A DNA stretch of 64,000 nucleotides. It comes from Gordonia polyisoprenivorans. Lineage in GTDB: Bacteria; Actinomycetota; Actinomycetes; Mycobacteriales; Mycobacteriaceae. Positions within the stretch are counted from its first letter, which is position 1; each line of letters opens with the position of its first letter. Below are positions 35,265-44,540 of the stretch, in pieces. The stretch covers positions 3,906,001 through 3,970,000 of the forward strand of contig NZ_CP072203.1 in NCBI RefSeq assembly GCF_017654315.1, in the 5' to 3' direction. Position numbers and translations under genes: made by a program. The notes below the pieces were generated by a model, which made no database searches, was not told where the DNA came from, and worked only from the letters and a program-made list of their open reading frames with translations.

Positions 35265-35437
35265 TGCATTCCTATCTCAAGAACTCGAATGTCCGGGCGC
35301 AGTGCGCCCCGCGCGCATGACCGTAGCGGGAGCCACCGACAAATTCCGGGAGAGTGGGTCGTGCGCACCGGACAGGCTTCCCGGCACGCCACGGATCCAC
35401 GATACGCGGGGCTCCCGAATGTCTAGGGTTGGGTGTT

Positions 35438-36124
35438 ATGACCTCGAACGATCTGGCGATCTCCGACGACTACACCGGCGACTTGTCCGAGGGTGGCCCT
35501 CAGCGCCGCACGCTGTCCCACGCGACCATCACCAAGATGTCCGTCGGCCCGATGGACAACAACACCTACATCATCACCTCGAAATCCTCCGGTGAGCAGT
35601 TGATCATCGATGCCGCCAACGACGGCGACGACATCCTCGCCGTCCTGCGCGAACTCGGCGGCTCCCCCACCCTGATCTTCACCACCCACCAACATTTCGA
35701 CCACTGGCAGGCTCTCGAGCAGGTCACCACCGCCACCGGTGCACCGACCGCTGCCGGCCGCCTCGATGCCGACGAATTGCCGGTCCGTCCGGACACCCTC
35801 GTCGACGATGGCGACCAGCTCACCGTAGGCGACCTCACGTTCACGGCGATCCATCTCGTCGGCCACACACCGGGCTCCATCGCGCTCGCCCTCACCGATC
35901 CCGCCGACGGCGTCGTGCATCTGTTCACCGGCGATTGCCTGTTCCCGGGAGGTATCGGGAAGACCTGGCAACCGGGTGATTTCGACACCCTCCTCGACGA
36001 CGTCTCGACCAAGGTGTTCGATCGTTTCCCCGATTCCACCGTCGTCTACCCCGGACACGGTAAGGACACCACGCTGGGCGCCGAGCGACCTTCATTGCCC
36101 GGGTGGCGCGAGCGGGGCTGGTGA
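35438..36124 (+). CDS. MBL-fold metallo-hydrolase (glyoxalase II-like)
   Basis: 228 residues from ATG 35438. The metal-binding motif THQHFDH, the downstream HTPGS histidine, the bridging aspartate in [10 protein letters not shown] and the late histidine in VYPGHGKDT are all present, as in the glyoxalase II-like group of metallo-beta-lactamase-fold hydrolases. Probably cleaves a thioester or similar ester. Position beside uvrA parallels Rv1637c. Genuine glyoxalase II activity is not established. Confidence 0.9.
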   Translation: MTSNDLAISDDYTGDLSEGGPQRRTLSHATITKMSVGPMDNNTYIITSKSSGEQLIIDAANDGDDILAVLRELGGSPTLIFTTHQHFDHWQALEQVTTATGAPTAAGRLDADELPVRPDTLVDDGDQLTVGDLTFTAIHLVGHTPGSIALALTDPADGVVHLFTGDCLFPGGIGKTWQPGDFDTLLDDVSTKVFDRFPDSTVVYPGHGKDTTLGAERPSLPGWRERGW

Positions 36125-36262
36125 CTCTCGTCGCGCGCAATCCCCGGCGCGCTGCCCACGACGGGTAGCCTCGATGAGGCGCCATATCGACCGAGCTGAT
36201 TCGAGAACCCGGGTCGGCCACCGTCGGGCGTCCGGCTCCGCACGCAGACCGAACGAAGGGCA

Positions 36263-37258
36263 GTGTCACTGATGATTCTTCGCCGTATCGCCCGTCCCAT
36301 GCTCGCCACCGTGTTCATCGCGTCGGGTGTCGACGCGTTGCGCAAGCCGACCGGCCGCGCCGAGATGGCGGGTGATTTCATCGAGAGTTCCTTGAATGCC
36401 CTGCCCGAGAACGTCTCCGCCGCTGTACCCCACGACCCCGAGTTGCTGGTGCGGATCAACGGCGCCGTACAGGTCGGTGGTGGATTGCTGCTCGCGACGG
36501 GCAAGTTCCCGCGAATCGCAGCGCTCGGTCTGGCCGGGTCGCTGGTACCGACCACCTTTGCCGGCCATCCCTTCTGGCAGGAGACCGATCCGGCCAAGCG
36601 CAACCTCCAGCGCACCCAGTTCCTCAAGAACGTCAGCCTCGCCGGTGGACTGCTGATCGCCGCAGCCGACACCGAGGGCAAGCCCTCACTCGCATGGCGC
36701 GGAAAGCGCAAGGCCAGCGCCGCGACGGCAGCTGTCACCGCGGCTCTGCCGGTCGGCGCGAAGGCCGGCTCGTCGGCGTGGGATTCGATCGTCGAACGCA
36801 CCCATGAGGGTGCATCGGTCCTCGGGGAGAAGTCCGAGGAGGCCGCCGAACTGCTGCGCGACCGCGCCCCCGAGCTCACCGAGGCCGCACGCGAACGCTC
36901 CACCGAATGGGCCGACAAGGTCCGCGACCGCGCCCCCGAACTCGCCGAAGCCGCACGCGAACGCTCCACCGAATGGGCCGACAAGGTCCGCGACCGCGCC
37001 CCCGAGCTCGCCGAGGCCGCACGCGAACGCTCCACCGAATGGGCCGACAAGGTCCGCGACCGCGCCCCCGAACTCGCCGAAGCCGCACGCGAACGCTCCA
37101 CCGAATGGGCCGAGAAGATCGGCGACCGCTCCGCCGAGGTCGCCGAACTCATCGGTGACCGCGCACCGGAGTTGGCGGATTCGGCCAAGTCCCTGGCCGC
37201 GACCGCACAGGACAAGGCGGAGGCCGGCCGTCGCCGCTGGCGAAAGGCCGTGTCCTGA
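36263..37258 (+). CDS. DoxX-family membrane protein with a C-terminal array of 22-residue repeats
   Basis: 331 residues from GTG. Residues 1-150 are a DoxX-like membrane domain (RPMLATVFIASGVDALRKP, then an inner segment with LAGSLVPTTFAGHPFW and SLAGGLLIAAADTEG). Residues 198-285 are four tandem 22-residue units built on DRAPELAEAARERSTEW, then a degenerate fifth (DRSAEVAELIGDRAPEL). Each unit is two 11-residue turns of a highly charged amphipathic helix, like apolipoprotein or LEA-type repeats. The DNA repeats are nearly identical, so the array is recent. Function of the tail unknown; membrane-surface binding or oligomerisation are possibilities. Confidence 0.85.
   Translation: MSLMILRRIARPMLATVFIASGVDALRKPTGRAEMAGDFIESSLNALPENVSAAVPHDPELLVRINGAVQVGGGLLLATGKFPRIAALGLAGSLVPTTFAGHPFWQETDPAKRNLQRTQFLKNVSLAGGLLIAAADTEGKPSLAWRGKRKASAATAAVTAALPVGAKAGSSAWDSIVERTHEGASVLGEKSEEAAELLRDRAPELTEAARERSTEWADKVRDRAPELAEAARERSTEWADKVRDRAPELAEAARERSTEWADKVRDRAPELAEAARERSTEWAEKIGDRSAEVAELIGDRAPELADSAKSLAATAQDKAEAGRRRWRKAVS
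36854..37117 (+). repeat. Four 66-bp in-frame tandem repeats inside the DoxX-family gene
   Basis: Four consecutive 66-base units, each encoding 22 residues. Units 2 and 4 differ only at the last aspartate/glutamate codon; unit 3 differs from them at two silent positions, and unit 1 at a few more. Such near-identity suggests recent duplication or gene conversion, and the copy number may vary between strains. Confidence 0.9.
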
Positions 37259-37389
37259 CCCTGCCGACCCGGCGTCGATCCCCCACCGTCACGGGGAGTC
37301 TCGATCCTCATCTCTACCCCTGGCACGACGAGACCGTCGTCCCGGCGTCGTCGGTATGTCCTCCGACGACGCCGGGAACAGCCACCCTC

Positions 37390-37980
37390 GTGGTGGCCGT
37401 CGGTTCCAACGCGTCGCCAGAGGTGCTGCGCCGCAAGTTCGTTGACGCAGGACTCAACACCGCCGATCTGATCGACAGGCTCGTGCGGGTGTGGGTCGCC
37501 GACCTCGGCGTCACCCACTCGGCGCATGTTGCCCGACGCGGGTACATACCCGCGGCTCCGTATCACCGAGCCGGCGCCCGGTTGGCCACCACCGCCGCGT
37601 GGCTCGAACCCGCACACCTCGCGGCGCTCGACTCCACCGAACCCAACTACCATCGAATAACCGTGAGCTCGACGTCACTTTCCCTGCGCCCCCACGGGCC
37701 GGCACCATCCCCGGATTTCCCCCTCCCCGCAACCTTCTGCCTCTACTCCTCCCGGCATGGGGTGCTCGGCGACAGCCCGGACTCGTTGGCGCCCTTCGGT
37801 TCCCAGTCCGACATCTTCGGCTGGCTGGACCGGCGCCTTCACCTGAGCCTGTCCACCGACGCGGCAGAGTCATGCGCCGAGCTGGCCGATACCCACCGGG
37901 CCGCGCGGCTCGTCGCGGGCATCCGCGCGGCACGCCTCGTGCAGGACGCCGGCCTCACCGACTGCGCGGAGGCCCGATGA
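37390..37980 (+). CDS. Hypothetical protein, possibly gamma-glutamylcyclotransferase-like
   Basis: 196 residues from GTG 37390, the first canonical start after the upstream in-frame stop; coding-like sequence extends further upstream without a start codon. The N-terminal VAVGSNASPEVLRRKF resembles the YGSN substrate loop of GGCT/AIG2-like proteins, and LAALDSTEPNYHRITV resembles their acidic catalytic region. The match is by eye and weak in between. Its stop overlaps the start of the HelD-like gene by 4 bases (ATGA), so the two are translationally coupled. Confidence 0.6.
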   Translation: MVAVGSNASPEVLRRKFVDAGLNTADLIDRLVRVWVADLGVTHSAHVARRGYIPAAPYHRAGARLATTAAWLEPAHLAALDSTEPNYHRITVSSTSLSLRPHGPAPSPDFPLPATFCLYSSRHGVLGDSPDSLAPFGSQSDIFGWLDRRLHLSLSTDAAESCAELADTHRAARLVAGIRAARLVQDAGLTDCAEAR

Positions 37981-40319
37981 GTTCGTCACCCGCACGCACC
38001 GACGATCCCCGCACCGTCGAGGAGCAGACGCACCTCGATCTGGTCTACGCACGTCTCGACCGCATGCGCGCCACCACCCGCAAGCGCCTCGCAGCGACCC
38101 TGCGCGAGTCCGGCGGGACGCCGCAGGCGCAGTCGGAGCGCGAGTCCTACGAGCGGATGTACGTCGACGATCTCACCAAATTCGATGCCGCCGAACACAA
38201 TCTATATTTCGGCAGACTCGATCTGGAGGATGGCGAGACCCGGCGGATCGGCCGGATCGGGATTCTCGACGACGATGACGCCGACACCACACTGCTCCTC
38301 GACTGGCGGGCACCACTGTCACGGGCGTTCTATCTCGCCACGCCCGCCGCGCCCGAGGACGTCGCCCGGCGCCGGCACATCCGCACCCGAAATCGCTCGG
38401 TACAAGTGGTCAACGACGAACTCCTGACCGCCGGCGACGCGTCCGCCGAGGACTTCGGTCATGGCGATGTCGTCAACGAGTCGGCACTCGTCGCCGCGCT
38501 GAATACCGCACGCACCGGTGAGATGACCGACATCGTCGAGACGATCCAGCGCGAGCAGGATCTCATCATCCGTTCCACCCATCGCGGAGTGACCGTGATC
38601 CAGGGTGGCCCGGGTACCGGCAAGACCGCCGTGGCCCTGCACCGCGCGGCGTATCTGCTCTACACCCATCGTGAGATCCTCTCGCGGAGCGGCATTCTCA
38701 TCGTCGGGCCGAACAGCGACTTCTTGGATTACATCGGCCAGGTGCTGCCGTCGCTGGGTGAGTCGGGCGTGTTGCTCGCGACCATCGGCGAGTTGTTCCC
38801 CGACGTCCATGCACGCGCCGATGAGCCGCGGGCAACTCGTGAGGTCAAGGGCAGACTCGCGATGCTCGACGTCCTCAAACGGGCGGTACGTGCCCGGGAG
38901 TCCTTGCCGCGCACTGCGATTCCGGTCAACTTCGAGGGCTACACGGTCGAGATCGACAGCGAGCTGATCAAGGCCGCCCGCGGGAAGGCACGGTCCTCCC
39001 GACGCGCCCACAACCAGGCACAGTCGGTGTTCTTGCGCTCCGCGCTCGACGCACTGGCGGCGCGCCATGCCAGGGCGATCGGCTCGAGCCTGCTCGACGG
39101 CTCCCAGATGCTCAGTTCCTCCGACATCGCCGACATCCGCGCCGACATGTCCCGTGACACCGACATCCGGGCGACACTGCTCGACTTCTGGCCGACCCTG
39201 ACCCCGCAGGACGTTCTGCGAGATCTCTTCGCCGACAAGGCCGCCCTGCGCCGGTGCACGCCCGGGTGGAGCGACGAAGAGCGTGCCGTCCTGCATCGAG
39301 GTCCCGCGGACGACGCCTCCGACCTCACCCCCGCCGACGTCCCGTTGCTCGATGAACTCGCCGAGCTCATCGGTTACGGCACGGCCGAGGCCCAGGCGCG
39401 GGAGAAGGAGCAGTGGCGCCGTCAGCTCGCCGAGGCCCAGGACGCCCTGGATATCCTCACCGGTTCTGCGCCACAGGATCTCGAGGACGAGCTGGACCCC
39501 GAGATCCTCATGGCCTACGACCTGATCGACGCCGAACAACTCGCCGCACGTCAGACCCACACCAGTCGCGCGACCACCGCAGAACGTGCGTACGGGGACC
39601 GGACCTGGACGTTCGGCCATGTGATCGTTGACGAGGCGCAGGAACTCTCCGCGATGGCGTGGCGAATGGTGATGCGTCGCATACCGAATCGGTGGATGAC
39701 GATCATCGGCGACACCGCCCAGACCGGGGACCTGGCAGGCACCACCTCGTGGAGTGAGGTACTCACCCCGTATGTCGCCAACCGCTGGCAACTGCGGGAA
39801 CTGACCGTCAATTACCGCACGCCTGCCGAGATCATGGCCTATGCGGCCCGGGTGCTGAGCCGGGTCGATCCGGGGGCCACCGCCCCGACGTCGTTGCGCA
39901 GGAACGGAATCGAGCCCGCAGCCATTCGCACCGACCCGCGCGACCTGGCCACGACCATCGTCGAAGCGGCCACCGCACCGGAGCTGACGGGCCTCACCGG
40001 CATCGTCGTGCCCGATGCGGTCCACCCGATGATCGCCGAGGCACTCGGGAATGTCACCGAGGCACTCGGCAGTGTCACCGAGGCAGGCACCGATACATCC
40101 GGGGAGGCCGCCGAACCGAGGCCACGGTTGCATACGGTCACCACGTGCAAGGGACTCGAGTTCGACACCACCATCGTCGTCGAGCCGGCCGAGCTCGTCG
40201 ATCAGTCACCCCGGGGCTACAGCGACCTGTATGTGGCTCTGACGCGAAGCACGCAGCGGCTGATCGTCATTCACAGCCGGGACCTGCCCGCGGAGCTCGC
40301 CGATCTACCGGCGACCTGA
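37977..40319 (+). CDS. helD: HelD/HelR-like RNA polymerase-recycling ATPase
   Basis: 780 residues. UvrD/Rep-like superfamily 1 ATPase with Walker A GGPGTGKT at 210-217, Walker B VIVDEAQELS, and later motifs IIGDTAQTGDLAG and TVTTCKGLEFD. Before the ATPase lie an N-terminal helical arm (about 10-75) and the HelD hallmark NLYFGRLDLEDGETRRIGRIGI with LLLDWRAPLSRAFYL. Known: actinobacterial HelD/HelR proteins remove RNA polymerase from DNA, and HelR can displace rifamycin. ATG overlaps the previous stop. A strong terminator follows at 40351. Confidence 0.88.
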   Translation: MSSSPARTDDPRTVEEQTHLDLVYARLDRMRATTRKRLAATLRESGGTPQAQSERESYERMYVDDLTKFDAAEHNLYFGRLDLEDGETRRIGRIGILDDDDADTTLLLDWRAPLSRAFYLATPAAPEDVARRRHIRTRNRSVQVVNDELLTAGDASAEDFGHGDVVNESALVAALNTARTGEMTDIVETIQREQDLIIRSTHRGVTVIQGGPGTGKTAVALHRAAYLLYTHREILSRSGILIVGPNSDFLDYIGQVLPSLGESGVLLATIGELFPDVHARADEPRATREVKGRLAMLDVLKRAVRARESLPRTAIPVNFEGYTVEIDSELIKAARGKARSSRRAHNQAQSVFLRSALDALAARHARAIGSSLLDGSQMLSSSDIADIRADMSRDTDIRATLLDFWPTLTPQDVLRDLFADKAALRRCTPGWSDEERAVLHRGPADDASDLTPADVPLLDELAELIGYGTAEAQAREKEQWRRQLAEAQDALDILTGSAPQDLEDELDPEILMAYDLIDAEQLAARQTHTSRATTAERAYGDRTWTFGHVIVDEAQELSAMAWRMVMRRIPNRWMTIIGDTAQTGDLAGTTSWSEVLTPYVANRWQLRELTVNYRTPAEIMAYAARVLSRVDPGATAPTSLRRNGIEPAAIRTDPRDLATTIVEAATAPELTGLTGIVVPDAVHPMIAEALGNVTEALGSVTEAGTDTSGEAAEPRPRLHTVTTCKGLEFDTTIVVEPAELVDQSPRGYSDLYVALTRSTQRLIVIHSRDLPAELADLPAT

Positions 40320-40350
40320 ACCGGACACGAACAACCGCCACACCATCGGA

Positions 40351-40389
40351 ACCGACAGGGCGCCCCGCTTCGCGGGGCGCCCTGTCGGT
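40351..40389. terminator. Bidirectional terminator between helD and the universal stress gene
   Basis: Perfect 18-bp inverted repeat (40351-40368 with 40372-40389) around a 3-base loop; arms contain CGACAGGGCGCCCCGC. It lies in the 85-base gap between two convergent genes and would end transcription from both sides. Confidence 0.85.
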
Positions 40390-40404
40390 CGTGCGGGATG
40401 ATCT

Positions 40405-40848
40405 CTAGGTGGTGTGGACGATCAAGACGTCCGAGGTGGACTTGCGCGCGGCGTCCGCCGGCACCGAGCCGAGCAGGCGTCCGGCGATCGAATTGAGTCC
40501 TCGGTTTCCGACGACCAGGAGGTCGGCCTGGACGTCGGCGACGAGTTGCAGCAGCGCGTCGACCGGTGCGCCCTTGACCGCACGTTGCACGATCTGGGTG
40601 GCTCCGGCCTTGGTCGCCCGTTCCTTGGCGCGACGCAGGATCTCCTCGGTCGGCGAGGAGCCGGTGACCTGGTAGGCCTCGTCCTTCAGTACGTCGGCCA
40701 CCTCACCGGCGGAACGGTCGTTGGGGAAATACGCGCATGCGATCACCAGTTTTGCCGACTCTCCGGCGATCGCACCGGCGCGATCGACCGCCGCCATCGA
40801 TGACTCCGAGCCATCGGTTCCGACAACCACCGTGGTATATGCGCTCAT
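40405..40848 (-). CDS. Universal stress protein
   Basis: 147 residues, single UspA domain. The ATP-binding pattern G-x2-G-x9-G-S/T appears as VVGNRGLNSIAGRLLGSVPADA; the N-terminal VVVGTDGSESSMAAV is also typical. ATG 40848 has GTGGAGG nearby; the longer open frame upstream is not needed. Close in position to the tuberculosis Rv1636 universal stress protein, between uvrB and the MBL gene. Likely a nucleotide- or cAMP-binding stress protein. Confidence 0.93.
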   Translation of the reverse strand: MSAYTTVVVGTDGSESSMAAVDRAGAIAGESAKLVIACAYFPNDRSAGEVADVLKDEAYQVTGSSPTEEILRRAKERATKAGATQIVQRAVKGAPVDALLQLVADVQADLLVVGNRGLNSIAGRLLGSVPADAARKSTSDVLIVHTT

Positions 40849-40984
40849 TCGTACCTCCACTACGTGTCCGGCCCCGCACTTCGCGGGCGCAACCATCCCC
40901 CACACTTTAGGGAGCCCTGGGTGTGCAGGCTAGTGCGCCGCGGGGCGATTTGTCCCACGATCGGGCGAGGCGCGCCCGTGTGCG

Positions 40985-43147
40985 TTACTTGATACCGGCG
41001 GCATCCATTCCCCGCAACTCCTTCTTCAGGTCGGCGATCTCGTCGCGCAGCCGCCCGGCGAGTTCGAACTGCAAGTCGCGGGCGGCGGCCATCATCTGGT
41101 CGGTCAGTTGCGAAACCAGATCGGCCAGTTCGGCTCTCGGCATCGCCGACACATCACGCTTCTCGATCACACCGGCGCTGGCGGCCTTGCCCCCGGACAT
41201 CTCGCCCTGCGCGCGGCGGCCCCGGCTCGCGCTGCGGCCCGATCCGACCACCGCCGCCGAGGTGTCCTCGGCTTCCCGGTACACCTGATCGAGGATGTCG
41301 GCGATCTTCTTGCGCAGCGGCTGCGGATCGATCCCACGCTCTTTGTTGTAGGCGACCTGTTTTGCCCGTCGCCGTTCGGTCTCGTCGATGGCGTTGCGCA
41401 TCGAGTCGGTGATCTTGTCGGCATACATGTGGACCTGACCCGACACGTTGCGCGCGGCACGGCCGATGGTCTGGATCAACGAGGTCGTCGAGCGCAGGAA
41501 TCCTTCTTTGTCCGCGTCGAGGATCGCGACCAGCGACACCTCGGGCAGGTCGAGTCCCTCACGCAGGAGGTTGATGCCCACCAGGACGTCGAAGTCGCCC
41601 GATCGCAGTTGCCGGAGTAGCTCGACGCGCCGCAAGGTGTCGACTTCGGAGTGCAGATACCGCACTCGGATACCGAGTTCGAGCAGATAGTCGGTGAGGT
41701 CCTCGGACATCTTCTTGGTCAGGGTCGTCACCAGTACGCGCTCGTCGCGGTCGGTGCGTTCGCGGATCTCGTGCACCAGATCGTCGATCTGGCCCTTGGT
41801 CGGTTTCACCACGATCTCCGGGTCCACCAGTCCGGTCGGCCGGATCACCTGCTCGACGAACTCACCATTGGACTGGCCGAGCTCGTAGGGGCCCGGGGTT
41901 GCCGACAGGTAGACGGTCTGCCCGATGCGGTCGACGAACTCGTCCCAGGTCAGGGGCCGGTTGTCGACCGCCGACGGCAGCCGGAATCCGTACTCGACGA
42001 GGTTGCGTTTGCGGGACATGTCACCCTCGTACATGCCGCCGATCTGCGGGACCGTGACGTGGGACTCGTCGATCACCAGGAGGAAATCCTCGGGGAAATA
42101 GTCGATGAGTGTCGCTGGCGCGGTACCCGCACCGCGGCCGTCGATGTGGCGCGAGTAGTTCTCGATGCCCGAGCAGAACCCCACCTGACGCATCATCTCC
42201 AGGTCGTAGGTGGTGCGCATGCGCAGCCGCTGGGCCTCGAGGAGTTTGCCCTTGCGTTCGAGCTCCGAGAGTCGCTCCTCGAGCTCGTCCTCGATGCTCT
42301 TCATCGCCCTCTCCATGCGGTCCGGTCCCGCGACGTAGTGGGTCGCCGGGAAGATGCGCAGTGAATCCACCTGTCTCACAACATCTCCGGTGAGCGGGTG
42401 CAGGTAGTACAGCGACTCGACCTCGTCGCCGAAGAACTCGATCCGAACGGCGAGCTCCTCGTAGGAGGGGATGATCTCGACGGTGTCGCCGCGAACGCGG
42501 AAGGTGCCGCGGGTGAAGGCGGTGTCGTTGCGTGCGTACTGCACGTCGACGAGCAGCCGCAATAATGCATCCCGATCGATCTCGTCGCCGACCGCGATCT
42601 CCACCGACCGATCCAGGTAGGACTGGGGGGTACCGAGACCGTAGATACATGAGACCGACGCGACCACCACCACGTCCCGACGTGACAGCAGGTTCGAGGT
42701 GGCCGAGTGCCGCAGACGCTCGACGTCGTCGTTGATCGACGAGTCCTTCTCGATGTAGGTGTCAGTCTGCGCGATGTAGGCCTCGGGTTGGTAGTAGTCG
42801 TAGTACGACACGAAGTACTCGACGGCGTTGTTCGGCAGCATCTCGCGTAGTTCGTTGGCCAGCTGCGCGGCGAGGGTCTTGTTGGGCGCCATCACCAGGG
42901 TCGGACGCTGGACGCGTTCGATGAGCCAGGCCGTCGTCGCCGACTTGCCGGTACCGGTGGCGCCGAGCAGCACGATGTCCTTCTCGCCCGCGGCGATCCG
43001 TTTCTCCAGGTCGTCGATGGCTGCCGGCTGGTCACCGGCGGGCTCGTACTCGCTGACCACCTCGAAGTGGCCCTCGGTACGTTCGATCTCGCCGATAGGG
43101 CGGTACTCGGAGTGCGCGATCACCGGTCGCTCTGCTGCAAAGGCCAT
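40985..43147 (-). CDS. uvrB: Excinuclease ABC subunit B
   Basis: 720 residues, standard. Damage-verifying helicase-like subunit that loads UvrC. Walker [16 protein letters not shown] near residue 65, the beta-hairpin region [21 protein letters not shown], helicase motif [11 protein letters not shown] and a C-terminal UVR domain ([19 protein letters not shown]). The middle has a low-complexity stretch after [12 protein letters not shown]. Divergent from the DUF402 gene, as in M. tuberculosis. Confidence 0.98.
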   Translation of the reverse strand: MAFAAERPVIAHSEYRPIGEIERTEGHFEVVSEYEPAGDQPAAIDDLEKRIAAGEKDIVLLGATGTGKSATTAWLIERVQRPTLVMAPNKTLAAQLANELREMLPNNAVEYFVSYYDYYQPEAYIAQTDTYIEKDSSINDDVERLRHSATSNLLSRRDVVVVASVSCIYGLGTPQSYLDRSVEIAVGDEIDRDALLRLLVDVQYARNDTAFTRGTFRVRGDTVEIIPSYEELAVRIEFFGDEVESLYYLHPLTGDVVRQVDSLRIFPATHYVAGPDRMERAMKSIEDELEERLSELERKGKLLEAQRLRMRTTYDLEMMRQVGFCSGIENYSRHIDGRGAGTAPATLIDYFPEDFLLVIDESHVTVPQIGGMYEGDMSRKRNLVEYGFRLPSAVDNRPLTWDEFVDRIGQTVYLSATPGPYELGQSNGEFVEQVIRPTGLVDPEIVVKPTKGQIDDLVHEIRERTDRDERVLVTTLTKKMSEDLTDYLLELGIRVRYLHSEVDTLRRVELLRQLRSGDFDVLVGINLLREGLDLPEVSLVAILDADKEGFLRSTTSLIQTIGRAARNVSGQVHMYADKITDSMRNAIDETERRRAKQVAYNKERGIDPQPLRKKIADILDQVYREAEDTSAAVVGSGRSASRGRRAQGEMSGGKAASAGVIEKRDVSAMPRAELADLVSQLTDQMMAAARDLQFELAGRLRDEIADLKKELRGMDAAGIK

Positions 43148-43223
43148 GACGCCAGGGTAAACGCGCCCTACGACAAGTGTGTTCCAGGCGATCGAGGGGC
43201 CACGGCGCCATTAGGGTCGATGT

Positions 43224-43790
43224 ATGTCCGACTCGGCCGGCCCCCCATCACGCGAGGTCTCGTCTCACGAGGACCTCCATCCGCCCAAACGCGAGACCTT
43301 CGACGTCCCGGCGATGACCAACACCGACAACAAGGGATTCGTGCGGCCGGTCGAACGGTACGAGGTGACCGATTTCGGGTTGTACATGTCACGGACCGCC
43401 GACCATCCGCGGTTCGATCACCTCGAGTCGTGGCTGCTCCCGGCGCTCGGGCTCCGTGCGAACATCTTTCATTTCGTGGACGGGCACCGCACGGGTCAGC
43501 GACTCTACCTGGACGTGGGTGCATTCGACGGCCCCGACGGCGAGGGCCGCTGGCATGCCGTGGACTGGTATCTCGATCTCGTCGATGTACCCGGAACCCC
43601 CTTGGAGCTGATCGACGTCGACGAGTTGTTCGCTGCCCATCGCGCCGGGTTGCTGCCCACCGACAGCTGCGTCGCGGCCGTGAGGATCGCCACGCGAGCC
43701 CTCGCCGGGGTCGCCGAACATGGCCATGACGTCGACGCATGGCTTGACGCTGAGGTCGGCGGGCACGTGTTCTGGCTCGATCGCCCCTGA
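43224..43790 (+). CDS. DUF402 family protein
   Basis: 188 residues. FHFVDGHRTGQRLYLDVG, then WHAVDWYLDLVDVPG and LELIDVDELFAAHRAGLL form the DUF402 pattern; characterised relatives include nucleoside phosphatases and the FomD-type hydrolase. The conserved aspartates in YLDVGAFDGPDG and DWYLDLVD would bind metal. Orthologous in position to Rv1632c. The true substrate is unknown. Confidence 0.85.
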   Translation: MSDSAGPPSREVSSHEDLHPPKRETFDVPAMTNTDNKGFVRPVERYEVTDFGLYMSRTADHPRFDHLESWLLPALGLRANIFHFVDGHRTGQRLYLDVGAFDGPDGEGRWHAVDWYLDLVDVPGTPLELIDVDELFAAHRAGLLPTDSCVAAVRIATRALAGVAEHGHDVDAWLDAEVGGHVFWLDRP

Positions 43791-43797
43791 GTCCGCC

Positions 43798-44505
43798 TCA
43801 GACCGCTCGATCGCCGTGCAGAAGCAACTGCGCCACCTCGTCGAGTGCCCAGCCGGTCTCGCTCGGTCGGAGCACCCACACCATGTCGAAACGGTCGTCG
43901 GGCCAGTCGCGCGGGCTCGGGGTGACCTTTCCGAACTCCTGGACCAGGCCGCGGATTCGGTGGTGCTCCCAGCTGATCAGCGTCACCCCGGTCTGCCCAC
44001 GCGCGAAGGCCGCCGCACCACTGAGGTCGTCCTGGGTGAATCGGGTGACCGGCTCGACGCCGATCCGCGCGGCGAGTGGGGTGATCGTCTGCAGTGGCCG
44101 ACGACTCGCGCCGTCTCCGCCGACCGACGCGACGACCCGATCCGGGGTGAGTAGACCGTCGCGCGGCGCCTGGCCGTCGGCACCGAACAGGGCGACGAGT
44201 CCACCGGCACGCGTCCACCCGGCGACGGTCAGCGACGCGGAGTCCCTGGCCCCGGACTCGGTGACGCCGTGCGTGCCCGTCGCCGGTTTCTCCGCGTGCC
44301 GAACGATCATTACCAGCGGCGGTCCGGATGAGGTCGACGGCGTCGATCTCGCCGTCGCGGCGGCGGTCATCTCGCTGCCCGGGGTGTCGGGTGTCGTGGC
44401 GCAACCCCCGATCGCCGCGGCGCCTGCGCCCAGGCCGACCGCGGCGAGCAGCCCACGTCGCGAAACCGGCATACCCGGCGACTGAGATCGGTTGTCGCGC
44501 AACAT
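43798..44505 (-). CDS. Tat-type lipoprotein with histidine-phosphatase-like fold
   Basis: 235 residues. N-terminus has a twin-arginine-like SRRGLLAAVGLGAG signal ending in lipobox IGGC (Cys35), so it is probably exported folded and lipidated on the outer face of the membrane. Then VMIVRHAEKP gives the phosphohistidine motif RHAE (69-72), and ISWEHHRIRG supplies the second histidine. Known members are phosphatases or mutases; with a missing or altered acid residue the role here is uncertain. Convergent with the DUF402 gene, 7 bases apart. Confidence 0.75.
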   Translation of the reverse strand: MLRDNRSQSPGMPVSRRGLLAAVGLGAGAAAIGGCATTPDTPGSEMTAAATARSTPSTSSGPPLVMIVRHAEKPATGTHGVTESGARDSASLTVAGWTRAGGLVALFGADGQAPRDGLLTPDRVVASVGGDGASRRPLQTITPLAARIGVEPVTRFTQDDLSGAAAFARGQTGVTLISWEHHRIRGLVQEFGKVTPSPRDWPDDRFDMVWVLRPSETGWALDEVAQLLLHGDRAV

Positions 44506-44540
44506 TGTCGCGACACTACGCCGCCGGCCGAGGATTCCGT

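Noticed and set aside
35265..35437. LexA/SOS box upstream of uvrA (GAACTCGAATGT)
   Set aside because: Only one half-site fits GAAC-N4-GTTC; the other half is wrong. No better site was found before uvrB either.
36854..37117. CRISPR-like array from the regular repeats
   Set aside because: Units are contiguous 66-bp coding repeats without spacers.
36876..37158. Long Arg-rich open frames on both strands in the DoxX repeat region
   Set aside because: They are shadow frames of the 66-bp coding repeat; the plus-strand DoxX frame has a start, a ribosome site and a recognisable domain.
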